From Cohnella lupini (GTDB lineage: Bacteria; Bacillota; Bacilli; Paenibacillales; Paenibacillaceae), in NCBI RefSeq assembly GCF_003386205.1, contig NZ_QRDY01000002.1, positions 434,001-498,000 on the forward strand: a stretch of DNA of 64,000 bases, given 5' to 3'. Position numbers and translations under genes: made by a program. Of the stretch, positions 10,401 to 18,692 are shown piece by piece. Under the pieces are notes generated by a model, which searched no databases, was not told the origin of the DNA, and saw nothing but the letters and a program-made list of their open reading frames with translations. How positions within the stretch are numbered: the first letter of the stretch is position 1; the number at the start of each line of letters is the position of its first letter.

Positions 10401-11532
10401 GGCAAGCGACGGAAGCTTGACCGCTAATGCCACGGTGACCCACACCGTGAATCCCGCGTTGCCGGTGCCCGAGGTCGTAGCGAATTACTTGCTCAACGAA
10501 ACGAGCGGAACGACGGCGAGCGATTCTTCCGGCAACGGGAAGAACGCTACTCTAACAGGAGGTACCTCATGGGTTGCCGGGCATGCGGGCAACGCTCTTA
10601 GCTTAAACGGAACGAACGCCTATGCTAGTCTGCCGACCGGAATCGTCGGCGGTTTGAATGATTTTACGATATCGACTTGGGTTAAAGTGACCAGCTTAAG
10701 CGATTGGGCTCGTATTTTCGATTTCGGCACCGGAACGAGCAACTATATGTTCTTAGCTCCGCGAGCCGGGGGCTCCGGTTTACGGTTCGCCATCACAACG
10801 AGCGGCAACGGCGCAGAGCAGCAGCTGAACGCGCCGGCATTGCCGACCGGGGTTTGGAAGCATATCGCGGTCACGCTGTCGGGCACGACCGGAAGACTTT
10901 ACGTGGACGGCGTTCAGGTAGCCAGCAATACGAACATGACGTTTAAGCCGTCCAGCCTGGGAAGCACGACGTTAAACTATATCGGCAAGTCCCAGTTCGG
11001 AGATCCGTATTTGAACGGGCAGGTCGACGACTTCAAAATTTACGGCAGGGCGTTGAGCGCGACGGAAGTCTCGACCATCTTCGCGGGAAGTACGACGGCG
11101 AGCAATATTGCTCCGCTTGGAACGGCGTCGACATCGTTCGTCTCTTCTTGGGAGAGCCTGACGGGTTTGAACGACGGTTACGCTCCGACTAGCTCGAGCG
11201 ACCGCGGACATCCCGTTTACGGCAATTGGGACAATCCGAATACGACGCAATGGGTTCAGTACGATTTTGCCCAGAGCTATTCGGTTTCCGGCATCGACGT
11301 GTATTGGTTCGACGATAATGGGGGCATCGATCTGCCGGCCTCCTATTCGATTCAATATTGGAACGGAACGGCATGGGTCAACGTTTCCAGTCCTTCGGGG
11401 TTAGGCACGTTAGCTAATCAATATAACGCGACGACCTTTACTCCGGTTACAACGAATAGGATTCGCTTGAACGTTACGGCCAAGGCGACGACTTCGACCG
11501 GTATCGAGTCATGGAAAGTCTATGGTATCTAG
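7465..11532 (+). CDS. Giant secreted DUF5695 protein with PKD-like, LamG and F5/8-C-like domains
   Basis: 1355 residues. Signal peptide about 1-36 (hydrophobic core, cleavage near KLASA). Residues about 37-890 form a large module I recognise as DUF5695, rich in Trp/Tyr/Gly and of unproven activity, probably a glycan-active enzyme. About 905-1000 is a PKD/Ig-like domain (NTAPVVNAG start), about 1003-1210 a LamG/concanavalin-type domain (VVANYLLNETSGTTASDSSG) and about 1213-1355 a discoidin (F5/8-C)-like sugar-binding domain. It would act outside the cell on a polymer whose fragments feed the importer and GH127 upstream. Start at the ATG after GAGGAGG. No sorting motif or anchor is seen, so it is probably released. 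Confidence 0.8.
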   Translation: MLTQVADQRSRRVLVIVTALFASILFMFIWPKLASAYTISNGNFNVQTGTNGEITSLQLTGDAFPTNYVMNGTNAPNQNTADHQWLGELMFKYKLGSGAWTNAWTSKSADGRTQTQSGNTVTVTYQNATNAEGIKNFRVVETYSLVNDYLLWSINVTNTSTQNIEIGDFGLPLPFNEFWTGGNNEEIYETRVLTHSFVGNNSSYITAGRPSGIGSYLLMVPDATTGAGFEYQDRWRIEEHPGSKWAMDQGGWVEGLNVFYIHSNVIKSTNRGYLPNTSLILTPNQSKTYSFKFFKVANENAVKDKLYSEGLVDVTAVPGMMFATNMKAKVDLRTTKTITSVTAQYPSETTINFLNTVSGGHNVYELTLGHLGPNNITVNYGTGEKTVLQFYAIEPIDAALQRHSTFMVNSTQWNAPGQLKDKVFDDWMMDTKAKRNVFNGYWGWGDDWGYTHGQFLAEKNVQTPVASEITAVDQYLETAIWNSLMATNHSDYLIYDFLMPAPNTTPTYRGYAYPHIYNTYFSMYKIAKLYPNIVTYINPKNTYLLRTYNIFKALYDGPVAYNWNTGLMGELTTPEIIKALQDEGYTAQANDMISKMATKYNNFAGTTYPYGSEYNYDNTGEEAVYTLAKMNNNTTMKSKINAKTRAARGHMPIWYYYADPVTITGENWWNFQYTVSLAGYAMDDWIRNHSTTPEVEQRMSYAAKIANVGAINSGQISSDPANIGAVAWTYQAEKGNYNALGHGGGPLQNGWRGMSGEADLGLFGAIKILSSDVAVDPIFGLYCYGCDVTSSGGNYSIVPKDGVFQRLNLITEKFGMELERDKYTAATVAIAKNYVNFTLKNSTHGTAHTSKVSFKGLAAGSYNILLNNVAAGNVNVTTGGAATVSLSIGTAATYDVKLQQGTPPANTAPVVNAGTNGTFTLPATVAIAGTVTDDGLPSGTLTTTWSLVSGTGMANFANAGSLNTTATVSVAGTYVFRLTASDGSLTANATVTHTVNPALPVPEVVANYLLNETSGTTASDSSGNGKNATLTGGTSWVAGHAGNALSLNGTNAYASLPTGIVGGLNDFTISTWVKVTSLSDWARIFDFGTGTSNYMFLAPRAGGSGLRFAITTSGNGAEQQLNAPALPTGVWKHIAVTLSGTTGRLYVDGVQVASNTNMTFKPSSLGSTTLNYIGKSQFGDPYLNGQVDDFKIYGRALSATEVSTIFAGSTTASNIAPLGTASTSFVSSWESLTGLNDGYAPTSSSDRGHPVYGNWDNPNTTQWVQYDFAQSYSVSGIDVYWFDDNGGIDLPASYSIQYWNGTAWVNVSSPSGLGTLANQYNATTFTPVTTNRIRLNVTAKATTSTGIESWKVYGI

Positions 11533-11567
11533 TCAGAAAATGAATCAATAAGACAAAACACGCGACG

Positions 11568-11607
11568 AGCCGCTCCCAGGTTTTCGATAACCGGGGGGCG
11601 GCTTTTT
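11568..11607 (+). terminator. Rho-independent terminator
   Basis: AGCCGCTCCC pairs with GGGGGCGGCT (one G-T pair) with a secondary GGTT/AACC stem in the loop, followed by a five-T run. It ends the DUF5695 gene about 35 bp past its stop. Confidence 0.8.
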
Positions 11608-11712
11608 CATTGATTGAAGAAAACAAACCTTCCGAATAACCCGTCCAGACCGGGTTATTTGTCGCAATATTGGGGAAATCGCGCCAACGGTCGAAATCAG
11701 CGCTCTTGGCAA

Positions 11713-11885
11713 GGCTTCGGCAAACTAACCAACTTCCAACCCCTCGTGTAATCATAACAAGTATGGCTTCGGCAAACTAACCAACTTCCAACCCCTCGTA
11801 TAAGCATAAAAAATATTGGCTGCAGCAAACTCAGCAACCTCCAACCCCTCGTATAAGCATAAAAAGTATGGCTGCAGCTCGGAGT
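11713..11885. repeat. Tandem repeat, unit 52-53 bp, about 3.2 copies
   Basis: The segment GGCTTCGGCAAACTAACC (later copies GGCTGCAGCAAACTCAGC) recurs at 11713, 11765, 11818 and 11870, each followed by CAACCCCTCGTATAAGCATAA or a near copy. Spacings are 52, 53 and 52. Frames differ between copies and no ribosome site is seen, so it is non-coding. Its sequence is unlike the palindromic family just downstream, yet the period is the same as in other arrays of the window. Confidence 0.8.
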
Positions 11886-11915
11886 GGGTAAGTTTTCTGA
11901 GCTCTAAGCATAAAA

Positions 11916-11985
11916 TTTTGCGAAGAGAATAACCCGCGGCTGAAATGACCGTGCCACTTACGGCTATTTTGCGAAAAGAACGCTC
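11916..11985. repeat. Degenerate repeat pair, 51 bp apart
   Basis: TTTTGCGAAGAGAA at 11916 and TTTTGCGAAAAGAA at 11967 lie exactly 51 bp apart. The CGGCTATTTTGCGAAAA part resembles the CGGCTATTCCGCCGAAA core of the large array at 50.3-51.2 kb, so this looks like a decayed member of that family. Confidence 0.5.
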
Positions 11986-12004
11986 TCGATCTGGCGAAGG
12001 CACC

Positions 12005-12362
12005 CCACCACCACCTCGCCATAGTCGGTTTTTCCGACGATAACAAGTAGAAATCCTCAACGCCCCCCCCGCCAACACCCCGCCATAATCGGTTTTTCCG
12101 ACGATAACAAGTAGCAACCCTCAACGCGCTCCACCACCACCCCGCCATAATCAGTTTTTCCGACGATAACAAGTAGAAACCTTCAACGTGCCCCGCCAAC
12201 ACCTCGGCCAAAGTCGGTTTTTCCGACGATAACAAGAAGAAACCCTCAACGTGCCCCACCACCACTTCGCCATAGTCGGATTTCCCGACGATAACAAGTA
12301 GAAACCCTCAACGCGCCTCACCACTACCCCGCCATAGTCGGTTTTTCCGACGATTATGAGAA
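12005..12362. repeat. Palindromic-core tandem array, six units of 62-64 bp
   Basis: Cores of the form AGTCGG-TTTTT-CCGAC-GATAACAAG start at 12023, 12087, 12149, 12212, 12274 and 12336 (spacings 64, 62, 63, 62, 62). The flank AAACCCTCAACGCGC is specific to this locus. The core is a 5-bp hairpin. Minus-strand open frames across it exist only because the repeat lacks stops in some frames. It lies between the converging ends of the DUF5695 gene and an AraC gene. Confidence 0.85.
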
Positions 12363-12421
12363 GGCAATTATAAGACGACTCGTTCATCCGAAAAAGAGAC
12401 ATGAATCAAATACGTTCAACC

Positions 12422-12440
12422 AACGGCGAAGCCGTTTTTA
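12422..12440 (+). terminator. Short terminator-like hairpin
   Basis: ACGGC, loop GAA, GCCGT, then a T-rich tract. It points rightward, so it would stop transcription leaving the repeat region before it runs into the antisense side of the AraC gene. Confidence 0.5.
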
Positions 12441-12513
12441 TTTGGAAAGGATGCCGGTCTGGCCGGTCGTGTCGTCGTTCATTCGGATCGCTCGGTCGGG
12501 TCCGCAGAGGCGG

Positions 12514-13398
12514 TCATAATGAAACGGATTTCCGGTATGCGCTAGGAGTCGCACCTACATTGCGTTTGAATACCGCCAAGAACGAGGAGATGTCCTTGTA
12601 ACCCGACATTTCCGCGATCGTGCTGATTTTGTAAGACGTTGTACGCAAGAGCTCGCAGCTCCTTCTGATTCTTATGGATTGTAGGTAACGGTTAAAGGTT
12701 TGTTCGGTGTGCTGCTTGAACAGCCGTTGAAGATGCCGTTCGCTCCAACGGCTAATCCGGGATAACCCGCGCAAGGAGAGGTCTTCGGCCAGGTTTTGCT
12801 CCAGATAAGTCAGCAACTGCTCGAACGCCGTAAGATTGTAGGTGCGCGAGGTTGGAGAGATAGGAAATCCCGATTCCTTCTTCGTTCGGTACACGATAAT
12901 AAGCAACTGAAAGAGAAGGATGTACAGGTAATCACCCGAGCCCTCGCGTGGCAGCGAGAATTCGCGATGAAGCTGAATAAACAGCTTCTCGAACGAATCT
13001 CCCGCGTCGAAGAGAGAGAAGGAAGAGACGCTTCCTTCGTTAATGGAAGAGATGAATTCTCTGATCGCCGTGTCGGACGCGAATTCCCCCAGCTTCATCA
13101 AGAGTCGTTGGGAGAAAACGCAGTTATAGACGATCAACGGGTGTTTGGACAGGTCGGAGGATACGGGGCGGAACACATGGGAGGTGCCTATCGGAATATA
13201 GAACAATTGACCGTTCCGGACAGCGTGCACCTCGGTCCCGATGTGATGGAACCCGCCTCCCTCCGCGATATAGGTAAATTCTATGAAGTCGTGGTTATGG
13301 AGCGGGACGTTGAAATCCTCTGATGTTCGATTGACGTAGAGTAGAAGATCGTTGTTGAAGAAGGTTTCGCCTCTGAAGGTTTCGATCGGTCGCTCCAT
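12514..13398 (-). CDS. AraC-family transcriptional regulator
   Basis: 294 residues: N-terminal cupin-like domain (VPLHNHDFIEFTYIAEGGGFHHIG, about residues 30-80) and C-terminal double helix-turn-helix (about 190-290, containing ISTIAEMSGYKDISSFLAVFKRNVGATPSAYRK). It is divergent from the GH78 gene with a 134-bp shared gap, so it most likely activates the rhamnosidase locus in response to rhamnose or a rhamnoside. Confidence 0.88.
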   Translation of the reverse strand: MERPIETFRGETFFNNDLLLYVNRTSEDFNVPLHNHDFIEFTYIAEGGGFHHIGTEVHAVRNGQLFYIPIGTSHVFRPVSSDLSKHPLIVYNCVFSQRLLMKLGEFASDTAIREFISSINEGSVSSFSLFDAGDSFEKLFIQLHREFSLPREGSGDYLYILLFQLLIIVYRTKKESGFPISPTSRTYNLTAFEQLLTYLEQNLAEDLSLRGLSRISRWSERHLQRLFKQHTEQTFNRYLQSIRIRRSCELLRTTSYKISTIAEMSGYKDISSFLAVFKRNVGATPSAYRKSVSL

Positions 13399-13532
13399 TG
13401 TCTTACCCCATTTCCATTATGAGATGAAGTGTCTTTATTGCCGATATATGAGGTCCGTTTTACCGCAATACTTCGTTGCGGGTCCATTATATCATAGAGG
13501 TAAATTCGCCTGCATGAGAGAGGAGCTAATTC

Positions 13533-16190
13533 ATGTTAAAGATAGTTGGATTACGTTGCGAGTATAAGGAAAATCCGATAGGAATCGACGCGAAGAATCC
13601 GCGAATCAGCTGGAGGCTGGAGTCCGACAAAAGGTCGGTGAACCAATCCGCCTATCAGGTAGTCGTGGCGGAGGATCGTGAATTCGGGAAGCTTCTGTGG
13701 GATTCCGGGAAAGTCGATTCGGACCAATGCGTTCATGTTGAGTTAGCCGGTTTAGAAGCCGTTTCGCGCAAACGCTATCATTATCGGGTGCAATGCTGGG
13801 ACCGCGATGGGGAAAGCTCGGGCTGGTCGCATGACGCGTACTGGGAGACGGGAGTTCTGGATCGCGGGGAATGGAAGGCGGAATGGATCGGTCCGTCTAT
13901 CGGCGAAGGCGCCAATGAGGAACAAAGCCCGTTTCTGCGTAAAAGCTTCTCCGTGAAAGAAGGGATCAGGCACGCGAGCATTTATGCGACCGCGCTGGGG
14001 CTGTATGAATTGGAGCTCAACGGCTCCCGGGTGGGGGATCATTATTTTACCCCGGGTTGGACCAGTTACGAGCACCGGCTTCAAGTTCAAGCCTACGACG
14101 TGACGGATCGACTGGCAGGCGGGGAGAACGTCATCGGCGCGATGCTCGGGAACGGGTGGTACAAGGGGTTCCTGACATGGGGGGAAAACAAGCGCGCGAT
14201 CTATGGCGACAGGTTGGCCCTCTTCTTGGAGCTGCATATTGAATATGAAGACGGAACGGAAGAAACCGTGTCGACCGACAGTAGCTGGCGGACAGCGGGA
14301 AGCCCGATTCTCATGTCCGAAATCTATCACGGGGAAACGTACGATGCTCGCTTGGAGCGGAACGGATGGAGCTCGGCGGGTTATGATGATAGCGAATGGT
14401 TGCCGGTCGAGCGGATATCGCAATCGAACGATATATTGATAGCGCAAGAGAACGACCCGGTCAGGAAAATCGAGGAGATCAAGCCGATCGGACTTCTTAC
14501 GACTCCTGCCGGAGATACCGTTATCGACTTGGGACAGAATATGGTCGGTTGGCTGAAGTTTACCGTTCAAGGCGAGGCGGGTAGCGAGGTTCAAATCCAT
14601 CACGCGGAAGTGTTGGACGGCGAAGGCAACTTCTACACCGACAATATGAGATCCGCGAAACAGATTATTCGTTATGTGCTGAAGGGGGGCGAGCCGGAGA
14701 CGTACGAGCCGAGGTTCACTTTCCAGGGCTTCAGGTACGTTCGGCTGATCGGCTTCGGCGAGAATGTCCGGTTGGACGACTTCGCGGGCGTCGTCTTGCA
14801 CACCGATATGGCGACTACGGGATTCTTCGAATGCTCCGATCCGCTCGTCAATCAGCTGCAGCACAATATCGAATGGGGATTGAAGGGCAACTTTCTCGAC
14901 GTACCGACGGATTGCCCGCAACGCGACGAGAGGCTCGGTTGGACGGGCGATGCCCAGATGTTCATTCGCACGGCTGCCTATTTGAAGAACGTTGCGCCAT
15001 TCTTCACGAAATGGAGCCGGGACCTAAAAGCGGACCAAACCAACAACGGCGGAGTTCCCTTCGTTATTCCGCACGTGCTCGACGCGAATTCCCACTCTTC
15101 CGCGGCTTGGGGCGATGCGGCCGTCATTTGTCCGTGGACGATCTACCTGTGTTATGGGGACAAAAGGATACTGGAAGAGCAATACGATAGTATGCAAGCT
15201 TGGATAAGTTATATTCGGGATCAAGGAGAGAACGAGCTGTTATGGAACACCGGCTTCCATTTCGGCGATTGGTTAGGGTTGGATTCCAAGCCGGATTCCT
15301 ATATCGGCGCGACGGACAGGGATTATATCGCGACGGCATTCTATGCGTATTCAGTCTCTCTGGTTCAGAAGACGGCAACGATTATCGGAAAACCGGAGGA
15401 TGCGGCCAAGTATGGAGAATTGTACGGTCGTATCGTTGAGGCGTTCACGAAGGAATTCGTGACTCCTTCGGGCCGTTTGTCCGTGCCTACGCAAACCGCG
15501 CAAGTGTTGGGACTCATGTTCGGCTTGCTGGAAGGTACGGCCAAGGATCGAGCCGTTGCCAAATTGATGGAGCTGCTGGACGAAAGCAAATTCCATCTGA
15601 CGACCGGCTTCGTCGGCACGCCGTACTTGAACCATGTGCTTAGCGATAACGGAAAGTTGGACGCGGCGTACCAATTGCTTTTCCAGAAGGACTACCCGTC
15701 GTGGCTGTACCAAATTACCAAAGGAGCAACGACGATCTGGGAGCATTGGGACGGAATCAAGGAGGACGGCAGCTTCTGGAGCAAAGACATGAACTCGTTC
15801 AACCATTATGCGTACGGAGCGATCGGGGATTGGTTATACCGCGTCGTCGCGGGCATCGATACGGACGAAAGCCAAGAGCTCGTGGGTTATAAGAGAATTC
15901 TGATTCGTCCGCAGCCGGGAGGTTCGCTGAACTGGGCGGAAGGCCGGCTCGATACGATGTACGGGGAAATTCGGTCTTATTGGAAGAAATCCGATGACGG
16001 GAAAACGGTGCTGGAGGTGACGGTTCCGGCCAATACTTCCGCAGAGGTGCATTTGCCTGGCGCATGGCTGGATTCCGCGACGGAAAGCGGCAGCGTATTG
16101 AGCGAAGCAGCAGGCATTGCTTCGGCTACGCAGCTCGAAGGCGCCGTAGCCGTGGCCGTCGGATCGGGAGAATACGAATTTAGTTGGTAA
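13533..16190 (+). CDS. GH78 alpha-L-rhamnosidase
   Basis: 885 residues without a signal peptide, so intracellular. Order of parts: N-terminal Ig-like domain (LRCEYKENPIGIDAKNPRISW), beta-sandwich substrate-binding domains to about 330, a C-terminal (alpha/alpha)6 barrel about 430-780 and a closing beta domain. The GH78 signature DCPQRDERLGWTGD with D465/E466 lies at the barrel start, where the catalytic acid region of the family sits. It would release terminal L-rhamnose from pectin fragments or glycosides. Start follows GAGAGGAGC. It heads a run with a deacetylase and a kinase-like gene after a terminator. Confidence 0.92.
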   Translation: MLKIVGLRCEYKENPIGIDAKNPRISWRLESDKRSVNQSAYQVVVAEDREFGKLLWDSGKVDSDQCVHVELAGLEAVSRKRYHYRVQCWDRDGESSGWSHDAYWETGVLDRGEWKAEWIGPSIGEGANEEQSPFLRKSFSVKEGIRHASIYATALGLYELELNGSRVGDHYFTPGWTSYEHRLQVQAYDVTDRLAGGENVIGAMLGNGWYKGFLTWGENKRAIYGDRLALFLELHIEYEDGTEETVSTDSSWRTAGSPILMSEIYHGETYDARLERNGWSSAGYDDSEWLPVERISQSNDILIAQENDPVRKIEEIKPIGLLTTPAGDTVIDLGQNMVGWLKFTVQGEAGSEVQIHHAEVLDGEGNFYTDNMRSAKQIIRYVLKGGEPETYEPRFTFQGFRYVRLIGFGENVRLDDFAGVVLHTDMATTGFFECSDPLVNQLQHNIEWGLKGNFLDVPTDCPQRDERLGWTGDAQMFIRTAAYLKNVAPFFTKWSRDLKADQTNNGGVPFVIPHVLDANSHSSAAWGDAAVICPWTIYLCYGDKRILEEQYDSMQAWISYIRDQGENELLWNTGFHFGDWLGLDSKPDSYIGATDRDYIATAFYAYSVSLVQKTATIIGKPEDAAKYGELYGRIVEAFTKEFVTPSGRLSVPTQTAQVLGLMFGLLEGTAKDRAVAKLMELLDESKFHLTTGFVGTPYLNHVLSDNGKLDAAYQLLFQKDYPSWLYQITKGATTIWEHWDGIKEDGSFWSKDMNSFNHYAYGAIGDWLYRVVAGIDTDESQELVGYKRILIRPQPGGSLNWAEGRLDTMYGEIRSYWKKSDDGKTVLEVTVPANTSAEVHLPGAWLDSATESGSVLSEAAGIASATQLEGAVAVAVGSGEYEFSW

Positions 16191-16338
16191 AAACGGAGCA
16201 GCAACCGACGGAATTTCCAGATATAAGTTGAAGATGACGGAGCTAGGAGAGTTGCGGAGAGATTGAGCCATTGCGGCACGACAACAAGCGGATTCGAGCG
16301 GTTCTTGGTCGCTAACCCCATTAAGTGAATAGGTAAGG

Positions 16339-16368
16339 AGCTGTCCCGTTTCTGGATAGCTTCTTTTC
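16339..16368 (+). terminator. Terminator-like hairpin
   Basis: AGCTGTCC (16339-16346) pairs with GGATAGCT (16354-16361) with one G-T pair, followed by TCTTTT. It ends the rhamnosidase transcript. Confidence 0.65.
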
Positions 16369-16470
16369 CCTTCAATTCTTATATCATCCGATTAAACGAA
16401 AGTCGCTCCTTATCCTCGAAAGATGGTAAAATAATCAAAATACGATGGGTAAAAAAAGGAGCGGCTTCAT

Positions 16471-17283
16471 ATGCGAATAACGTTGGACAGGTTTCCCGAC
16501 GGCAAGAGAATGGCGCTTACGATGAGTTACGACGACGGTCTATACCATGATCGGAGATTGGTGGAGATCATGAACCGTTACGGAATCCGGGGGACGTTTC
16601 ATTTGAATTCCGGAAAGCTCGGGACGCAAGATTATCTCGAGAAGGGCGAAATCGCCTCCTTGTACGAGGGACACGAAATATCGGCGCATTCCGTGACCCA
16701 TCCTTTCCTTCCTTTTATCCCGAAAGAACAAGCCGTTCAAGAGCTATTAAACGATAGGTTGGCATTGGAAGAGTTAACCGGATATCCGGTCAGAGGCATG
16801 TCCTACCCGTTCGGATCGTGGGATGCTTCGGTCGTATCGATGTTGGATTCCGTGGGAATCGAATATGCTAGGACGGTGGATAGCCATGGTACTTTTCGCA
16901 TGCCGGAAAACTTTCAACTCTGGTCGCCCACCTGCCACCATCACGATATGATCGGTCACGCGGAGAGATGGCTGCATGATAATCGCGTATTTCCGACGAT
17001 GGCTCTATTATACGTATGGGGCCATAGCTTTGAATTCGAGCGGGAAAATAATTGGGAGCTGCTGGAGCAATTCGGCGAGCTCGCCGGGAATCGGGAGGAC
17101 GTCTGGTACGCCACGAATATGGAGATCGTCCAATACTCCAAGGCGCTTAAGGCGTTGCGGTTTTCCGCATCCGGAGAGCTGGTCCACAATCCGTCGGCGC
17201 TTAACGTATGGATTAACGCGGACGGTAGAGTCAGGGAAATCCCCGGCGGGAGCACCGTCGACTTGCGGGAGGCCGGGAAGTAG
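16471..17283 (+). CDS. Polysaccharide deacetylase (NodB/CE4 type)
   Basis: 270 residues. The NodB motifs are present: motif 1 SYDDG with D21/D22 and motif 2 HSVTH with H73/H77, which together bind the metal, then the fold core GMSYPFGSWD. It would remove acetyl groups from a sugar polymer or act on a related amide. No signal peptide, so unlike cell-wall chitin/peptidoglycan deacetylases it is probably cytoplasmic and serves imported saccharides. Start after AAAAGGAGCGGC. The next gene begins one base after its stop, so they are co-transcribed. Confidence 0.85.
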   Translation: MRITLDRFPDGKRMALTMSYDDGLYHDRRLVEIMNRYGIRGTFHLNSGKLGTQDYLEKGEIASLYEGHEISAHSVTHPFLPFIPKEQAVQELLNDRLALEELTGYPVRGMSYPFGSWDASVVSMLDSVGIEYARTVDSHGTFRMPENFQLWSPTCHHHDMIGHAERWLHDNRVFPTMALLYVWGHSFEFERENNWELLEQFGELAGNREDVWYATNMEIVQYSKALKALRFSASGELVHNPSALNVWINADGRVREIPGGSTVDLREAGK

Positions 17284-17284
17284 C

Positions 17285-18235
17285 ATGGATGGAGCATACA
17301 AGGTGAAGCTCGACGCGGAACAATTGGGAGCTGCGGTTCATGCGGTTTTCGAGTGCGGTGTGGCTTCCTTCGTCGAGTTAAAAGAAGGCTGGGCAAACAG
17401 CGCGTATTCCATCGAGTTGGAGGATGGCCGGAAAGTCGTGCTCAAAGCCAGACCCCCGGCCAATACTAAGTTCATGCGGTACGAGGTTGATCTGATGCGT
17501 ACGGAAGTAGCCGCGATGCGAGGATTGTTCGCCGACAAGCGGTTGCCGATTCCGCGAATATACGACTACGATACATCGATGGAGCTGCTTCCGGTCGAAT
17601 ATTTCATCATGGAGCATATGGAGGGTACTCCGTACAATCAAGTGAAGAACGAGCTTTCCGAGGAAGTGAGGAACGCGATCGATCGCCGACTTGGCGAGCT
17701 TAACCGCTTCATCAACGAACAGAAAGGCGAGGCATTCGGCTCCTACGCAGGCGCCACTCATTCTCATTGGCGCGAGGCGTTCGCGGAAATGATTTCCGGA
17801 GTTCTCGAAGATGGTAAGGATGCCGGCGTTTCCTTGTCGATTTCCTATGAGGAGCTCGAGCGAGAAATCGAGCTTCGATTGCCGGCGCTGGACGAGGTAT
17901 CGGAAGCGAGGCTGCTTCATTGGGATCTCTGGGACGGCAACGTTTTCGTCAAGGACGGTCAAGTAACCGGGATCATCGATTTTGAGCGGGCAATGTGGGG
18001 GGATCCGCTGATGGAGCACTATTTCAGCCACTTTAATCGATCGGATGCATTTTGCGAGGGCTACGGGTTAATTCCGAATGAGCCTGAACAGCTTGCGAGA
18101 AGGAAGCTTTACGATTTGTATTTGGATCTCATACTTTATATTGAATGCGCTTACCGAAAATACGACAATGAAGATCACGTAAAGTGGGCGCATGAAAATT
18201 TGGTGGAGAGCTTGAAGAGGTTTCGCTTGCCATAA
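17285..18235 (+). CDS. Aminoglycoside-phosphotransferase-like kinase (APH/choline kinase fold)
   Basis: 316 residues. The catalytic loop is HWDLWDGN (H212, D214) and the metal-binding IIDFE follows, as in Pfam APH. The N-lobe has the nucleotide-binding strand and K in KVVLKARP. In sugar loci such proteins usually phosphorylate small hydroxylated molecules; antibiotic resistance need not be implied. The open frame extends further upstream, but the ATG at 17285 directly after GGAGG...GGGAAG and one base past the previous stop is the natural start. Substrate unknown; coupling to the deacetylase suggests a sugar or amino-sugar substrate. Confidence 0.82.
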   Translation: MDGAYKVKLDAEQLGAAVHAVFECGVASFVELKEGWANSAYSIELEDGRKVVLKARPPANTKFMRYEVDLMRTEVAAMRGLFADKRLPIPRIYDYDTSMELLPVEYFIMEHMEGTPYNQVKNELSEEVRNAIDRRLGELNRFINEQKGEAFGSYAGATHSHWREAFAEMISGVLEDGKDAGVSLSISYEELEREIELRLPALDEVSEARLLHWDLWDGNVFVKDGQVTGIIDFERAMWGDPLMEHYFSHFNRSDAFCEGYGLIPNEPEQLARRKLYDLYLDLILYIECAYRKYDNEDHVKWAHENLVESLKRFRLP

Positions 18236-18240
18236 CCGGA

Positions 18241-18290
18241 GAAGCAGCTATGTTCCTTGGCCAAATGGCTACTCGAGCATAGCTGCTTCT
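18241..18290 (+). terminator. Perfect 12-bp stem hairpin after the kinase gene
   Basis: GAAGCAGCTATG (18241-18252) pairs exactly with 18278-18289 around a 25-nt loop. Only a short TT follows, so it may terminate weakly or protect the mRNA end. Confidence 0.6.
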
Positions 18291-18471
18291 TGCACTCAAC
18301 CAACTAAATACCCGAGCTAGGATCTGGCTGATTCGCTGCCATACTCCTAAACTCACCACAATTCCGCCGAAATCCCAGCACACGGCCGCCATAATGGAAC
18401 GAGGTTCCGCTAATCCTCCGAAATCTTCCGCCATCCGAGGTCGAACATGTCTCGTTTGTCGGGTGATTTAA

Positions 18472-18615
18472 ACGTTATCGGCGCTTACTCCATGGCCAAT
18501 CGATCGCTATAAACTCATTCTGGAGGTCGGTTACGGGAAGTTGGATTGGTTCTACAAAAGGTTCAAAACCTATGCGGGTATCAGCGCCGGAGAGTACCGG
18601 TCGCAGTATGGGTGA
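18472..18615 (+). pseudogene. Relic of an AraC-type DNA-binding domain
   Basis: An open stretch with no usable start encodes about 45 residues that read like the last helix-turn-helix of an AraC/YesN regulator: YKLILEVGYGKLDWFYKRF followed by KTYAGISAGEYRSQYG and a stop. The family signature is G-Y-x-x-x-x-x-F-x-x-x-F-K-x-x-x-G-x-x-x-x-x-Y-R, and it matches. The N-terminal part is missing, an in-frame stop lies just upstream, and only the C-terminus survives, so this is a decayed gene. The rest of the 18.24-18.69 kb gap shows no other gene. Confidence 0.7.
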
Positions 18616-18633
18616 TAGGGATATGAATAAAGC

Positions 18634-18675
18634 AAAGAGAGGGCGCGGGGATGGGATGCCGCCCTCTTTTTGTCG
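18634..18675 (+). terminator. Rho-independent terminator between relic and GH2 gene
   Basis: AGAGGGCG pairs with CGCCCTCT around a 14-nt loop, followed by TTTTTG. It follows the regulator relic and faces the end of the minus-strand GH2 gene. Confidence 0.7.
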
Positions 18676-18692
18676 AGACTATGGAATACCTT

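Noticed and set aside
11752..12402. Minus-strand hypothetical proteins
   Set aside because: They lie wholly within repeats, with changing frames and no ribosome sites.
16976..17284. N-terminal extension of the kinase-like protein
   Set aside because: The frame is open but lies inside the deacetylase gene, reads as low-quality sequence, and a good ribosome site precedes the ATG at 17285.
17285..18235. Antibiotic-resistance gene (aminoglycoside phosphotransferase)
   Set aside because: The fold is shared by many small-molecule kinases. The context is a sugar-degradation operon and there is no mobile element beside it, so a resistance role is not supported.
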